From Daphnia pulex (lineage: Eukaryota; Arthropoda; Branchiopoda; Diplostraca; Daphniidae), in NCBI RefSeq assembly GCF_021134715.1, contig NC_060021.1, forward strand, positions 8,402,501 through 8,466,500: a stretch of DNA of 64,000 nucleotides, written 5' to 3'. Of the stretch, positions 1-11,983 are shown one piece after another. A program made the position numbers and the translations under genes. The notes under the pieces are model-generated. The model worked only from the letters and a program-made list of their open reading frames with translations. It made no database searches and was not told where the DNA came from. Positions within the stretch are counted from its first letter, which is position 1; each line of letters starts with the position of its first letter.

Positions 1-1242
1 CGATAACCGAGGCGGCTGGACGAGCTTTGAAAACTTATTTTAGCCGGTGGCGACGCAAGCTGTCATGTACAGAAAACGCAAGCAGCTCCAAGAAAGTTTG
101 CCAGAGGTTTCAGATGGCGAGAGAAAAAAGAAGCTCAACACAGGAGCGAATCGCGCTGAGCAGCCTGAGCTCCTGGTCTGCTTCGTTGCGACTCGTCACC
201 AGACGGAGGGACGTGATAAAGACACGGACGGCTAAACGCTAGCTCCTAGCTCCAACCCAACAGTCGGCGTTGAAAGCAATATAACGAAAAAGTTGTGGTA
301 TAAGCAGAGCCAAATGGAATAATCGGATATGCCCTTGCGAAGACGACGACGAAGGGCTCATCGTAATGGCTGGAAAATGGGATTGCGTGGTTAGCAGTGC
401 ACTGGTGATTTTCTGACGGGCAGAGAAGGGGGCAGAACCCAAAGAGTGACAAGACAGCGCTAGCTGCTTGATTTTTTAAGTTACATGTTGAAGAACGCCT
501 CTAGTCTTTCAACGTCAGACAACTGCTCAGCTACTTGACTCGACTCGACACTTGATGTAGAGTTTCTTTTTTGTTTTTCGTTAGATCCTTGGTGACGAGT
601 TCCTTAAAAAAAAAGCTCTTTCAAACCGAAAAAACATTCAAACTCTAAATGCGTCCGTGCTGCTCCCGCAATCATCAAATAAATCACGAATCGATGAGAG
701 CGACCAATATTTATACAGTAATCACGTTGGTAGGACGCTCGTTTGTCGCTCCTTGCGGCAAATAAATGAGGGAATAATCAAAGAAAAGATGACGTAAAGA
801 GGTGCAGCGCGGTACTCGAGTCAACGTAAGGAATATAATGAAGGATTTGCCTCTTCACGAAAAGGAAAAGAAAAAAGTAAGGAAGGAACAACGGAGATTT
901 AGCGCGAGCGGGTTGCTCTAATACTTGGGTGATTGGGGGTTCACCTTGTCTATATACACGGGTAGAGAAATCGATTGGTCGCCTCTGCACGGTCATTTGC
1001 GAAGTAGGGACAGAGTCCGAGCTCATCAGTTAGGATTTGGGGATCGATGGGGAGGAAGGAAGGATGCAGGATTGATCACGACACAATGAGATAATGTATT
1101 GTGTTGTAGCGAGTAGTTACTGTAGCGTGTAAGTCTTAGGTCTACACGATGATGTGTGTGTGTGTGGATGATTTGGTCTGATTCGCTCCCGTGGCAGGTG
1201 GGGGCCTAGTTTTTGGTTTTTTTTTAATTCTTTATCCTTTAC
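1..1242 (-). other. Intron of the muscarinic receptor gene (5' part)
   Basis: The receptor exon ends at 1243 with a GTAAAG donor at 1242-1237 on the minus strand, so this stretch is the start of the following intron. No later receptor exon (TM4-TM7) can be recognised in it, so the intron runs past the left edge of the window. The first 240 bases are less AT-rich than the rest and contain short open frames on the plus strand, but nothing in them resembles a known protein. Confidence 0.75.
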
Positions 1243-1859
1243 CTGTCGAAGCTGATGATGAGTAGATTGAGGACCGAGGCGTTGGAAGCGAGGTAATCCA
1301 ACGAGAGCCAAGTGTCGCAAACGTAAGGTCCCAGCTGCCACCGCCCGGCCAGTATGTAGACGGTGAACAAAGGCATAGAGATGAGTCCGATGGCAAAGTC
1401 GGCGACTGCCAGACTGAACAGAAAGTAATTGGAGATGGTCTGCAGCTGTTTGTCGATCTTGAACGAGATCATGACCATGCAGTTGCCGGCCACGGTGAGG
1501 AAGCTGAGGAAGCCGGCCACGATGGCGATCAGGACCATCTCCGGGTAGGAATAAGGGAGAACGAAGTCGTCCTCCGCCATTGTGCCCGTCGTGTTGTTCC
1601 CAGACGTCCACTGCTGTTGGCTGAACAAAACGGATGAAGAGCCTTCGTCCGTGAAATCATCGAAGCCCAGCCCGGTGCTGCCGGCCGTCATCCTCTGGGA
1701 GCTCAGCGGCAGCGAGTCGCTTATATTGGCCGTCACGTATTGTAGGCCGGCAGCAGCCGCCGTGGCGGCCGCTCGCATCATCGACGAGCCGGCCCTGCTG
1801 CCGCTTGCGCCCGACGAGGCCCACACAGGAGCCGTTTGATTGAGTGCCGACAAACTCAT
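1243..1859 (-). CDS. mAChR-A: Muscarinic acetylcholine receptor, first coding exon (partial gene)
   Basis: This is the first coding exon of a class A GPCR that binds acetylcholine and signals through heterotrimeric G proteins at the plasma membrane. The first ATG in frame is at 1859; in-frame codons continue upstream but without another ATG. The exon encodes about 206 residues. Residues 1-100 form a Ser/Ala/Gly-rich extracellular tail with N-glycosylation sequons (NQT, NIS, NNT). TM1 lies at about 108-132 with the GN motif, TM2 at about 145-168 (LAVAD) and TM3 at about 179-204. TM3 carries the disulfide Cys181 and the LDYLASNAS block with the amine-binding Asp188, which is diagnostic of muscarinic receptors. 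The exon ends after two bases of the Arg codon of the DRY motif, at a GTAAAG donor. The sequence after TM1 ([13 protein letters not shown]) fits the arthropod A-type best, but subtype assignment is tentative without the remaining exons, which lie beyond the left edge. Confidence 0.9.
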
Positions 1860-3375
1860 CTCTCCTCTTTTCTCTCGTCTGGCCTTTTCTTCGATTTCCA
1901 CGTCGACGATGTCACAGCGACACTCACCAGCACAGCGGCCGACACGGACCCCCCGAAATCACGGAGCCAATCGAGACTAACGAGTGCTGATTCAGAGTAC
2001 AACGAGCCAGCAGAGGAGCCATATCAGCAGCGGCTAGAGTGGCGTCACACCAAGAGGTGCAAGTTGGGCGAGACACGCATTTCTCATCGCCTGGCTCCGG
2101 GACACAACATGGCGTAACGAGTGCGAGCTGCAAAGTTGACCAATAAACACCTGAAACACTCACGAAAGTCACGCAACCGACGACCGATGGAGAGCCTCGC
2201 AGCAACACAGTTCCATCGTCTCTATTCTACAGCGTTTTCCTTTTCTATTCCAGCCACTCCGCTTGCGGAACACTGAATCAAAAATGACGGCTACCACTTT
2301 AAAACGCAATTCAGTTCAATCAAATGAATCCTATCCGGATCAAACCACTGGTAGGGGATGTGTTGAACTTGAATGGAGTAAATTATCCGGAATCGACAAA
2401 TTCGCGGTCACTCTTAAAGTTAAACGCAATTCGGAGTCACTGGTCACGAACGCACGGAAGGAGATGACCACTCGATGATGAAAAAGAAAAAAAAAACCCA
2501 AGGATATAAAATGGGTGAGCTGGATATGAGGTGAGCTGCTAGGCAAAGTCTTGCTGCTACCCCAGACCAGCGTCGCGAGCGTACTGAATCCGCGGATCTC
2601 TGGCGGCGCGCAGATGACGGAGGAAAGGAGGGGGAGAGGAGAGTGAGAGGCAGAGTGGGGTAGTAGATACAACAGAGAGGAGTAGAGAGAAGAGAGAGAG
2701 AGAATGAAACGCGGCAATGGAGAAGAAAAAACCTGCGAAAGGCCAGATCCAAAGGGGAAAAAAAAAGAGATATACATAGAGAATTAGGGATGGAACAGTA
2801 AAGGCAACCGCGCACGCCTCGTTGCCGTTTCCATTGCGAGTTCTCGTTTTTTTTTATCAGATCGAGGGGAGAATAAACAATCAAAAGAAAGAAAACAAAA
2901 TAAGAATAATTTAATCAATCAGATCCAGATGGAGCCTGTGTGGGGCGATCTATGTTTTCCCTCATACGAATAATGTCCCTATTCGATTTGGGCAGCGCTT
3001 ATAAACGCATATATACCGACTGACTGACAACATCAATCCGGGAAAATGGGGTGCGAGCCCATCCCTGATGTGGCGAACAAAAATATAGTTCACGAGAGTT
3101 TTTGCGCCATCCCAAAACGATATAGATACGGGTAGCGGCCACACTGGAACAAAGTGCTCCGGCAGACACACTAATGGCAAACAGAAAATCTAATCAAAAG
3201 TGAATTATATGCGGGAAATTTGCGACCGTTTTCCCTTTTTTGGGGTCAATTCTAAATTGAATAATATTAACACAAAAAGCGTATCCGAGCTAAATTCAGA
3301 TTGAATTTTGAATTTAAAAACAGCAAAACCGATTCTGGGAGCTCAATTAGAGAATCGTATCAACACGAATAAGCA
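1860..3375. other. 5' flank / 5'UTR region of the muscarinic receptor; no gene seen
   Basis: About 350 bases upstream of the receptor ATG are GC-richer than the surroundings and probably include 5'UTR on the minus strand. A strong donor-like GTGAGT on the minus strand starts at 1927, but no acceptor fits between it and the ATG. Purine-rich GA stretches lie at about 2630-2705. From about 2780 the sequence is ordinary AT-rich spacer with no supported coding region. Confidence 0.5.
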
Positions 3376-4880
3376 AACGAGGAGATGCCGGTGTGGAGGC
3401 AGGTCCCTCTTGTTAAAAAAAATTCTTTTGTTGCATTTGACTTCAGGTGTTTCTGTGTTTTTTTAACCACAGAAAAATTTGTGAGGTACGTACAAAACAA
3501 AACAAGCCTGATCTGCAGTCGTTCGAAAAATGAGATATTTTGTGAACCCTGACTGAGAAAAACAAAAACGGAAAAGGGAACAGTTGCAGACAACCTCCTA
3601 GCTCAGGAATAAACATATACTCCCTGACTACGTTTCTTCGATTTATAATCAAGGGTTCAAGGCCACCAAAAACTGTCAAAAAGGAAGAAAAGAATTCAAT
3701 TTTTTCCTACCTTTATGCATGGGAAATACAGCCAGGCATCTACAGTTGGTCGATCCATCCGATGAAGAGTTAAATCACCCCAGACGGGATAGGGTAAAGG
3801 GTGTCCTCGTGAATACACCTACATTCACATGGGCGTACACAAGGATTTGAAGAAAGGGGAAAATGAGAGATCCATAACTCTATTGACAATGCAATGGGAT
3901 GCATGCTTTCATCTAAATAAAAACATAAAATGGGTTAAGAAAAATATTAACCGAAACAACAAGTCAGGAAAAGTTGAATATGAGACACTGTGTAAACCCC
4001 AATTGTTGACAAATGGGAGAATGAAAGGTTTACATGTAATAAACTGCATTGATGCAGGTAATGAAGCATTCAAATATCTAGTAGGTTACCGGTCAATCAA
4101 AGTAAAGGAAATCATTACCTGGAAGCGATGATCCTGAGATTGTTACTTATGACAGGGTAACACCTGCACAAGAAAACTTTCATATTGTGTGTGGCTGGCT
4201 CTGGCCTCAAATCTGCAAAAAATAAAAAAAAGGACACATATAGTACAAACCAACTGCCATGTCAGGGCCAGTCAGGGCAATCACATGGTAAATGTTAGTC
4301 ACCACTCACCAGGAACTAAATTAACATTTCCCAAATTTCGAACAGGTTTAACTCTTCTATAGCTCCCACAATAATTTTATTTGTATTCTTAGTTTTATTT
4401 ACCCGTTGGACAGCATGGAGTATGACTGTTATAAAAAACGAATAATAAATCTTGAACCATGCTTGAATTTTGTCTTCTCAAAACTTATAACTCAACTCAA
4501 CGAAGCAGACGACACTTGTCGAATTTTATTCTAATCGATCGGCATGCTTACGGTAATAAAATATCGATAGAAATTAGAAATTATAAAAAATCAAACTCCC
4601 CCCTCAAAATCCAAACCTCTCAAAAACCATAAGGGAATAAGTTGAGGGAATAATTTTTAGTTGAAATCTAATTTCTGTTTTGGTACGTAATACTAATTCC
4701 CCGGTAAGAAAACCTTCTCCCCCCAAAAATCGATTCTTCGACTGTCCCCCACCCCCAAAAATCGACCCCTTCCCTAAATTCAAACGGCAAAAAAATGATA
4801 AGGGAATAAGTTGAGGGAATCAGTTTTATTTTAAATCAAGTACCATTTCTGATTTTCTGTTTGGTAAATAATTCCCAGGC
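3376..4880 (+). repeat. Dispersed repeat family, copy A
   Basis: This is one of five related segments in the window. It begins with the shared block GATGCCGGTGTGG, continues with the shared AAGCCTGATCTGCAGTCGTTCG block near 3510 and the GGGAAATACAGCCAGGCATC block near 3720, and contains the shared AAGCAGACGACACTTGT near 4502. Its right end is elongated by a second, diverged copy of the final 100-150 bases: GATAAGGGAATAAGTTGAGG recurs at about 4630 and about 4795. The exon-like blocks seen in copy C (reverse strand) are present but broken by small indels and stops. I do not recognise the family. The boundaries are approximate, and I saw no clear terminal inverted repeats. Confidence 0.8.
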
Positions 4881-5569
4881 CCAAGCTATGCTACAAATGC
4901 AGTTCACAAATCACAATAGTTTTGCCATAAACTGCAGAGCCCTTGGTCCTCACACCTGTACAGATTAAAGTACCAATTTCATTAGATTCCAGTTGGTGCG
5001 GTATGTGTTATGAAATACCGAAAACATGGATCTTGCAATTCGATCACTTTCTTGAGAAAGCACGCCAAACTTTCTGAATTTCTTGTTACCGAACAATACA
5101 TATGCAGCATACCTGGAATCGTGAACGATCTAATAATAATAATAGGCACCTTAGATGAGCCGAGGGAGAATGGGGAATTTCAATTTGAAGGTGATTTTGG
5201 GAATAGCGTGAAATCGTCAAGGTGATCGTATTAAAGCAAAGAAGACCTCTGAAAGAATTCAACTCGTATCTTATATAATCTACTATAAAGTGAAATTCAA
5301 AGGTTTTACATGGCCTTGGATAGGATCAGCTGTTTACAGAATTCGTTGCAAGACACAACAACAATAGCGCTCAGTTGCCTGGGCTCAAATGTGTTTCGTC
5401 CTTCCAGGCTATTACCGCTTGCTACATATGGGCATACTTACATACCTCCTTCGGTCATTCTTTTATTACGTCGGATATTGTTATTACACAGAACAGGTGC
5501 CACGCTTCCGTTCTACTTATCCGCCGTTTGTTTTCTTTTACATACGCAGCCTATGTATAGCACATCATT

Positions 5570-5580
5570 CCCCCCCCCCC
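5570..5580. repeat. Poly-C tract (11)
   Basis: An uninterrupted run of 11 C on the plus strand in AT-rich spacer, one of eight long C/G homopolymers in the window. Confidence 0.95.
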
Positions 5581-7740
5581 TTTCAATCAAACAATAGTCT
5601 GCAACCTTTAGGAGACAGCCCTAACCTTTGCGTCATTTCCAAGCGGCCTGCGTGACCCACATTTATTCTAGATCCATTATTTTCTTTCCTTTTTTGTTTT
5701 TATTGAGGCGGACCAAGTGTATAGTACACACAGAGAGGCACGTGATGACATGTTGTGCTCAGAAAGCGACTGCAGTTTACTCACCTGACGACAGCCACCT
5801 TTGTCTACACGCGATTGAACGAGATGAAGAAACAGACGCTGCCTGGCATCCGCCGCTCTTATACGTACAGAATTGGGGCGTAAAGAAATTTCATGCGCAC
5901 AACACTATATCATCTAAGCGTCATAGTCGGTTGAGTTTGCATTCGAAATCATTGGAGATGTCGTTCCTAGCAACACACAGGCAAGGCACGGCGACATTTT
6001 TTGCTAGATAGTTTCCCTCATACAGATTTAGGAATACACTTTGTATAAAAACTGGGATTGGAAACGGCAATTCAATAAAGGCCGAGTTATGCTTGTGCTT
6101 TGTATTTCCTCTTGATGTTTGACGAAGGAAAAAGAAGGCAAAAGTTTGACTTTCATCTATGGGTTGTGTGTGTTTTTTTATGGCTTGATTGTAAACAATT
6201 ACAAAAAGGCAGACAGTAGATGTGAGGAACCGACAGGGGGATAAAAAAAAAGGCCAGAAAGCAAATTGCTAAAAGGCTAGGGAAATATTGGCGAGCTTGT
6301 TTGCGTGGGATTTCTTTCTTTCTCTCTCTCTTTCCGTTTACGAGTTTCTCGTGCCTTCGCGAGGCTATTTGCTGTTAAAGTCGTGAACCTTTGGGGTTGG
6401 GTATAGACTTATGGCTGAGTGATGCCCGGGAAACACACACACACACGCAAATGGACGGGTTGATGGTGGCAGCCACTAGCGCCGCACTGACTAATCAACA
6501 CTTTACTCCCTTTTCGACCATTTCCGTTTTTATGTTGTAAATACAGTCGCGTGAGTGTATATATACATACAGGAGAGAAGCTAGACAAGCCAGACGGTCT
6601 TGAAATGATGTTAGATGTCTGAACTCGCAGTTTTTAAAAGAGAGAGAAAGAAAAAAGAAAGAAAATAAACAAATTTGTGGATTTTTCCGTATTCGCATTT
6701 TACGGAGAAATATCGCCACAGTTGGACGGGGACGACCGTCATTTTAATTTCCATATTTTTTTTTTCTTCTTTTCCCTGTCCAAATGGCCTTTACAACGTG
6801 TTCCGGGAAACTTTGCAGCTTAATAGGCAAACGGAAATCAAATGAAATCAGCAGCAGTATATAGCGATGAATAAACGTAAAAGCGAAAGACGAGCGACAG
6901 TCAGGAGTGTAGCCCACATGGAGCAACAGCATTGGTGGGTAACAAGTTCCTCTGCAGAAAATTTGCATGCAACATGAGAGCGCGTGGACCCCCTGGAGAA
7001 CTGCTAAAGTACTGCTGCCTGCGCCCGAGAATAATCTAGACGAACGAGACGTTGCTTAGAGGGGTTTTGAATCAATCGTCCCATAAGCAGCGTCGCTCTT
7101 GTGCCCGCCAGTATAATAGTATACATACCGTTAACAAAAATGCAGGGAACCTATTGGTTTATATTTTTACATCTTATTAGACATTTTTTTTCAAAAAATT
7201 TATTATTGCCGTGAATTCTCTTTTGGATCTTTGGGATTTCCTTCCGGCATTGCTATTTCGTCAAGGTTGAGTGATTCGATCACCAAGCAGCGCGTCATTT
7301 TTGTATAAACCCGGTCTTGTCTTGTAGCCCAAATGGAAACCTTATTTGCAGGTTTATGCAATCTGTGCTGCCGTTTCGTACAAGGAGAGAGAATTTCATT
7401 TTGACGTGAACTTGGTTGTTTCAATCCGCAGCAGACTTGAGTTATACCAACGAATGTCGACGCCCAACACAGGGCAGATGAGCGGAGGAATAATACGCCC
7501 GCCGAAATAGGTTCGCGCTGATGTCAAATTTCAATAGAATCGAAGTAAATCGACGGATTATAGCCTCCTGTATATCCACACAGAACGCCGAGACTTCCTC
7601 TCAAAGTAAGCCGCACAAAAAAAAAAGGCAAAAAAGCCAAAAGGAACCGCAGAGAATATAAGAAAGAAGAACGTATAGAGAAAAAGAAAGAGGTGAAAGA
7701 CGAATAAGAAGAAGAAGAAGGAGAAATGTAGAAAAGAGAG

Positions 7741-7765
7741 GAGAAGAAGAAGAAGAAGAAGAAGG
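7741..7765. repeat. GAA-type microsatellite
   Basis: A GAAGAAGAA tract inside a longer purine-rich stretch (about 7660-7770). It gives rise to spurious Ser/Phe-rich frames on the minus strand. Confidence 0.85.
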
Positions 7766-9319
7766 ACAAATAAGAAAATCGATATCGGCCCGTACGTGAA
7801 AACCATATAGCCCCACCCGACTGTCCCGTATATATTCCCTGTCTGTTTTTTTTCTGTCATTTCTTTCCGCTTCTTTCTCTACTTCGGACTCGCTCCATTG
7901 CAACAATGCCGTCGGTGGCGGCGTCTGTATTGACGAGTAGCTAATACCGATTCTCAAGCAGCACGAACAAATAGAAATAACCATTACAATAAAAAAAAAA
8001 ACAATGCCGCATATGCAGGCATATAAGAACAGGACAGACGATGAATATCGAGAGTTTTTGAAATCCTATAACTCTGTAAATTGGACGAACGAAAATAAAA
8101 GTTCATAAATTGGATTCGAAGAAACCAAATTCAAATATAAGTGCGATACTGATGGTTGCTATATAGAGGAGAATGAATGGAAAAGAGCTTTCGGTTGGCA
8201 TTGTCATTCGTCCGGGCGCTTGTATACGCGATGTGGAAACTCATCCGCATGGCCGGCTTTTTGAGCGTTCGACGTCATCTCTGCATAGATTCCCGGTGCG
8301 TGGGAACAATCGCTTCAAACGCATCGGTGTCCGCCGACAGTCCGAGGGTCATCACAATCCACCATGCGTCTCGCTTCCGACCAGATGTTTGACGTCATGT
8401 GCATGTATGCATCAGTTGTTTGTTTCGCTTCTTGAATTGAATATCACTCTTCGTTCAAATCTGATCCGGCATCTGATCCGCGATTTCCTGGTCTTGTTTT
8501 TTTAATTATTCGTAATATTCAACTTAATTTAGATTAAATACCTAAATAATATGTAATGTCTTCTATCCGACCCCTTCATATATTCATTTGTGTATATTTA
8601 AGCCTTCTGAGTAGCCTACGTAATTTGATGTCGCTTTCCAAACAGCTATAAAGGGCTTTATTTGCTTCCGTTTCCTGGAGCTATAAATAAAAGTAAAAAG
8701 TCAGCGCCTTTTTCTGCTAGCCCTTCCAATTTCTAACTGCAATAACTTTTCGGCCGAAATAATTCCAACCATGAACCAATAATGGCGCGCCCTCGACGTG
8801 ATAGGTCATAGGCCCAATGTTATTCTCCCATTTTGGCATACGCATATTTATACACACGGCGGAGAACGTGTCGTATTTCATTCAGTTGTTCTCTTTCCTT
8901 TTCTTGTTTCCATACGGATATAGCGAAGGAGATGTCATCAACAAAATTAACCTCATTCGGCACTGCTGTATATAATACAGCAGCATTTGTATATAAGCCT
9001 ACTCATCACGCTCACATGATTTGTCCTCTTTCTGCTCCGTGTCGCTCTCTCAGCATCTACACGACCAGTTTCCCTGCTCCTAGGCGCCCACTCATCATAT
9101 ACTGTTGCTGCGCTTATTACTCCGTCTTTGAGGAGATGTATATTGTTTGTGTTTCTGGCGTCTTTCGTATAATATATCACGGAAGAACGTCTTTGTATAG
9201 TGTCCGCGCACTGGCGTAAAGGAACTGTCCAACTCCTCGCAGGATCATCTGTCCATCACTGTACATGTGTATAGCTGCTTCGGAACAACCACGCAACTTG
9301 CTCCCGTTTCGCTATGACT

Positions 9320-9335
9320 GTGAATTTAAATTCAC
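9320..9335. repeat. Perfect 16-base palindrome
   Basis: GTGAATTTAAATTCAC reads identically on both strands and is followed at once by a T-rich stretch. It could be a symmetric protein-binding site or chance; no gene is near. Confidence 0.8.
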
Positions 9336-10583
9336 CTTTTTTTTCAATGATTCTTATTTAATTATTTGATTCTTTTTAAAAAATTCAATCTTAATAAATT
9401 ACAGATAGATCTTCCAAACGGGCGCATAAAGACTGTTTGTATCTACTCTAGAATAGCTGTGACATTAAATTATATTTCTGAATTATTCCCCATAATTCCA
9501 CGGGTTTATTTACCCAGTATCACAAATAAGAACTCGGCACCTACAAGAAGTATTAATAGTATTTGTCATTGTCTCTTTATGTGAGTTCTCTTGGAAGCCA
9601 TAAAATAGGCTCCAGATAGAAGCAACATCAGAAAATATAATTGACTTAAAATAAGATTGTCAACACCGGATGTACAGCTAAAACCAGAGCTAAACCAAAT
9701 AGCCTTATAGAACTATTTCCTCCCTTCGTTTCCCCCTCGTACCGTAGCTGGGATACCCACGTCTGAACGCCCACACGCACGTAATCAACCTTGGCTTACA
9801 GTTTCGAATATAATAACAAAAGAACACAAACCAATACCCGCGGAAAAAGAAGAAGATATTAATCAAAAAATAAGGAATAAGACGCCCAGCGACTAATATG
9901 TTTTTGTGTCTCCGCAAGCAGCACGGAACAAGTTTCATCCCAGACCAGAGCACATGACGAGAGTCATTCATTCGGCGAGGCAATGCGCAAAGGAAAGTTC
10001 TATATCTGCAGCGTCCGACGGAATATATATATGTAATATATCTGTGTGTAGAGCTAGCTCCCAAGCAGTCATTTATTCCCATGTTGCGTCAGAGACTCAA
10101 AGGAATAAACCAAGAAAATGACATCCGCTGCAAAATAAAAGCTCGGGGTTTGATTTAGTCGGACACGACTAAGCGAAGCAAAGGCGAAAGTAATGAGGAA
10201 ATATAGTGCAAACATCTAACTAATATGGATCTGTATACATAAAAACAAAGTATGATGGACGACATAGAATAAAAAGCGTATAGAAGCCTCATAACAAAAC
10301 TGATTGTCGTGCAGCTACGACGAAAGAATTTTCGCTTCTAATATGTTTAGTAGTTCTTTATTCCTTTTCATTTTCACGTCAACTCACAACACCTTTCGGT
10401 TGACCTTTTCGTTTCTGAATATAGAATTTCCACTTTTGTTGGTACTACATATTCTCGTATAGTTCGTCTGTGTCCTACTTTGTTTGGCATTTCGTTTGGC
10501 TTGTTTAAATCCTAGGCTATTGGTACACGTGTGGGAGGAAGCGGAGGAAGCCAAGAACTCAGCCAGCAACAGCGTCGTATTAT

Positions 10584-10654
10584 ACACACACACACACACG
10601 GTGAAAACAGATTGTGTGGGTGTTCTCTTGTGTGTGTATAATATATATATATAT
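10584..10654. repeat. Opposed CA / TG dinucleotide tracts followed by TA repeat
   Basis: An AC tract ends at 10599 and a GT tract begins at about 10629, so the two can pair as a hairpin stem. A TA tract (about 10638-10654) follows directly. Confidence 0.8.
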
Positions 10655-11971
10655 GTTGGAGAGAGCTGCTTTTGTCGAGGCTTTTTTTTTAATACCTCCA
10701 TTTTCAAGGAAGAACCCAGGAGCGCTAGCTATAAGGCATCGAATAAAGCATCGAGGAGGGCTATCGAGCACGCATAACATAAAGCTCTTTTTGGGCTGCT
10801 CTATTTTGTGTGTCACCAGCTCATATCCTTGTCATAACCCAAAAGCCAAAAGGCAAAAGCATCGCCGCCACCTTGAAGGTCAAATCTTGAATAATCCCAT
10901 CTACATAGGTCTTGCTGAGCTGCCACTGGGCAAACCACCGTCTATCATTCGGCTCACTCCCGTAAAACGGGCCACGTATGTAGTAGCCCTTTAGCCTACA
11001 CAATATCGAAGCGCGGGCTATTGCTGCATAGCTCTTATTCGTCTTACTTAGAGACCAAAAGTTAGGATCTAGGTTACGTCAATTTTTCTTTTCGCCTTTT
11101 TTTCCCTTCCAGACTTCCCAGGAGTGTCTACATCCACCCACTATGATACATAAATGACGTATGACCTCTACCTTTTACCTTCCACGTGGTTACGGCCTTC
11201 CACTTCTCCTCTTTCGCTCTATCTTCACAGAAGATAACCGTTGGTTACCTCGATCCGCACAGTAAATTTCATCGCGTCTTATTCGTTGGGCTTAACCTGA
11301 GCAAGACCTTATAATATCACTGCGGTGCCTTTCCTCAATAATGTGAAAAACTCTTTCCATTCTCTGATGGCGAGGGGAAATAATCAGATGAATGCTGACG
11401 ACCGAATAATGAAAGCCAAACGACGTGGCGAAAGGTGAGGCTAGACCGTATTAATTAGTATGCGCTATGCGCTGTATAGCTCGAGAACGTCATTGGAAAA
11501 CTAACAACACCGATATGAAGGAAAAAGAAAACATCAAGAGAACGCTGCTGGCGTGTAAATAATCCAGTCGGAAAGTAATTCATTGGATGGCACGCGGGCG
11601 GATGTCTTAGCATAGCTGTAGATACGTTTCAGCATGTACGTACAGTATGTGAAAAAAAAATCTGTATGAACGACGACATGCTTAGCATCGACCTTTTTTT
11701 AATTTATAGACACGAGCGGACGAGCCGTTATCACCAGGGGTAAACATAATGATTCCCAGGATCAATAATTCATTTTTGTAACACAAAGTTTCGCCCGCGT
11801 TCTACCCACACAGTCTTAGCGGCGAGAGATTCCACGGCTAGAGCAGCGAAAAGGCTCGCCATCATCAAGCCGAGGAGGACGGAATTAATACGGCGAGGGC
11901 GTCTAAGTTTGTCATTGTAGGCACATATGGGCGGTGTGTCTATACATTTTCCCTATTGTCACTCCGTGCGT

Positions 11972-11983
11972 GGGGGGGGGGGG
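11972..11983. repeat. Poly-G tract (12)
   Basis: An uninterrupted run of 12 G on the plus strand in spacer sequence. Confidence 0.95.

Noticed and set aside
1117..1611. A 164-codon open frame on the minus strand overlapping the receptor exon
   Set aside because: It is an alternative frame of the GC-rich receptor exon and runs past the donor; its product is His/Arg/Leu-rich with no domain.
1922..1928. Strong GTGAGT donor on the minus strand in the receptor 5' region
   Set aside because: No acceptor lies between it and the ATG at 1859 at a usable intron length, so I cannot place an intron.
2340..2884. Two overlapping minus-strand frames of about 145 codons
   Set aside because: They arise from GA-rich DNA, are Ser/Leu/Pro low-complexity, and lack any domain or start context.
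7524..7984. Ser/Phe/Leu-rich minus-strand frames resembling membrane proteins
   Set aside because: They are translations of a GAA/purine-rich tract, not transmembrane genes.
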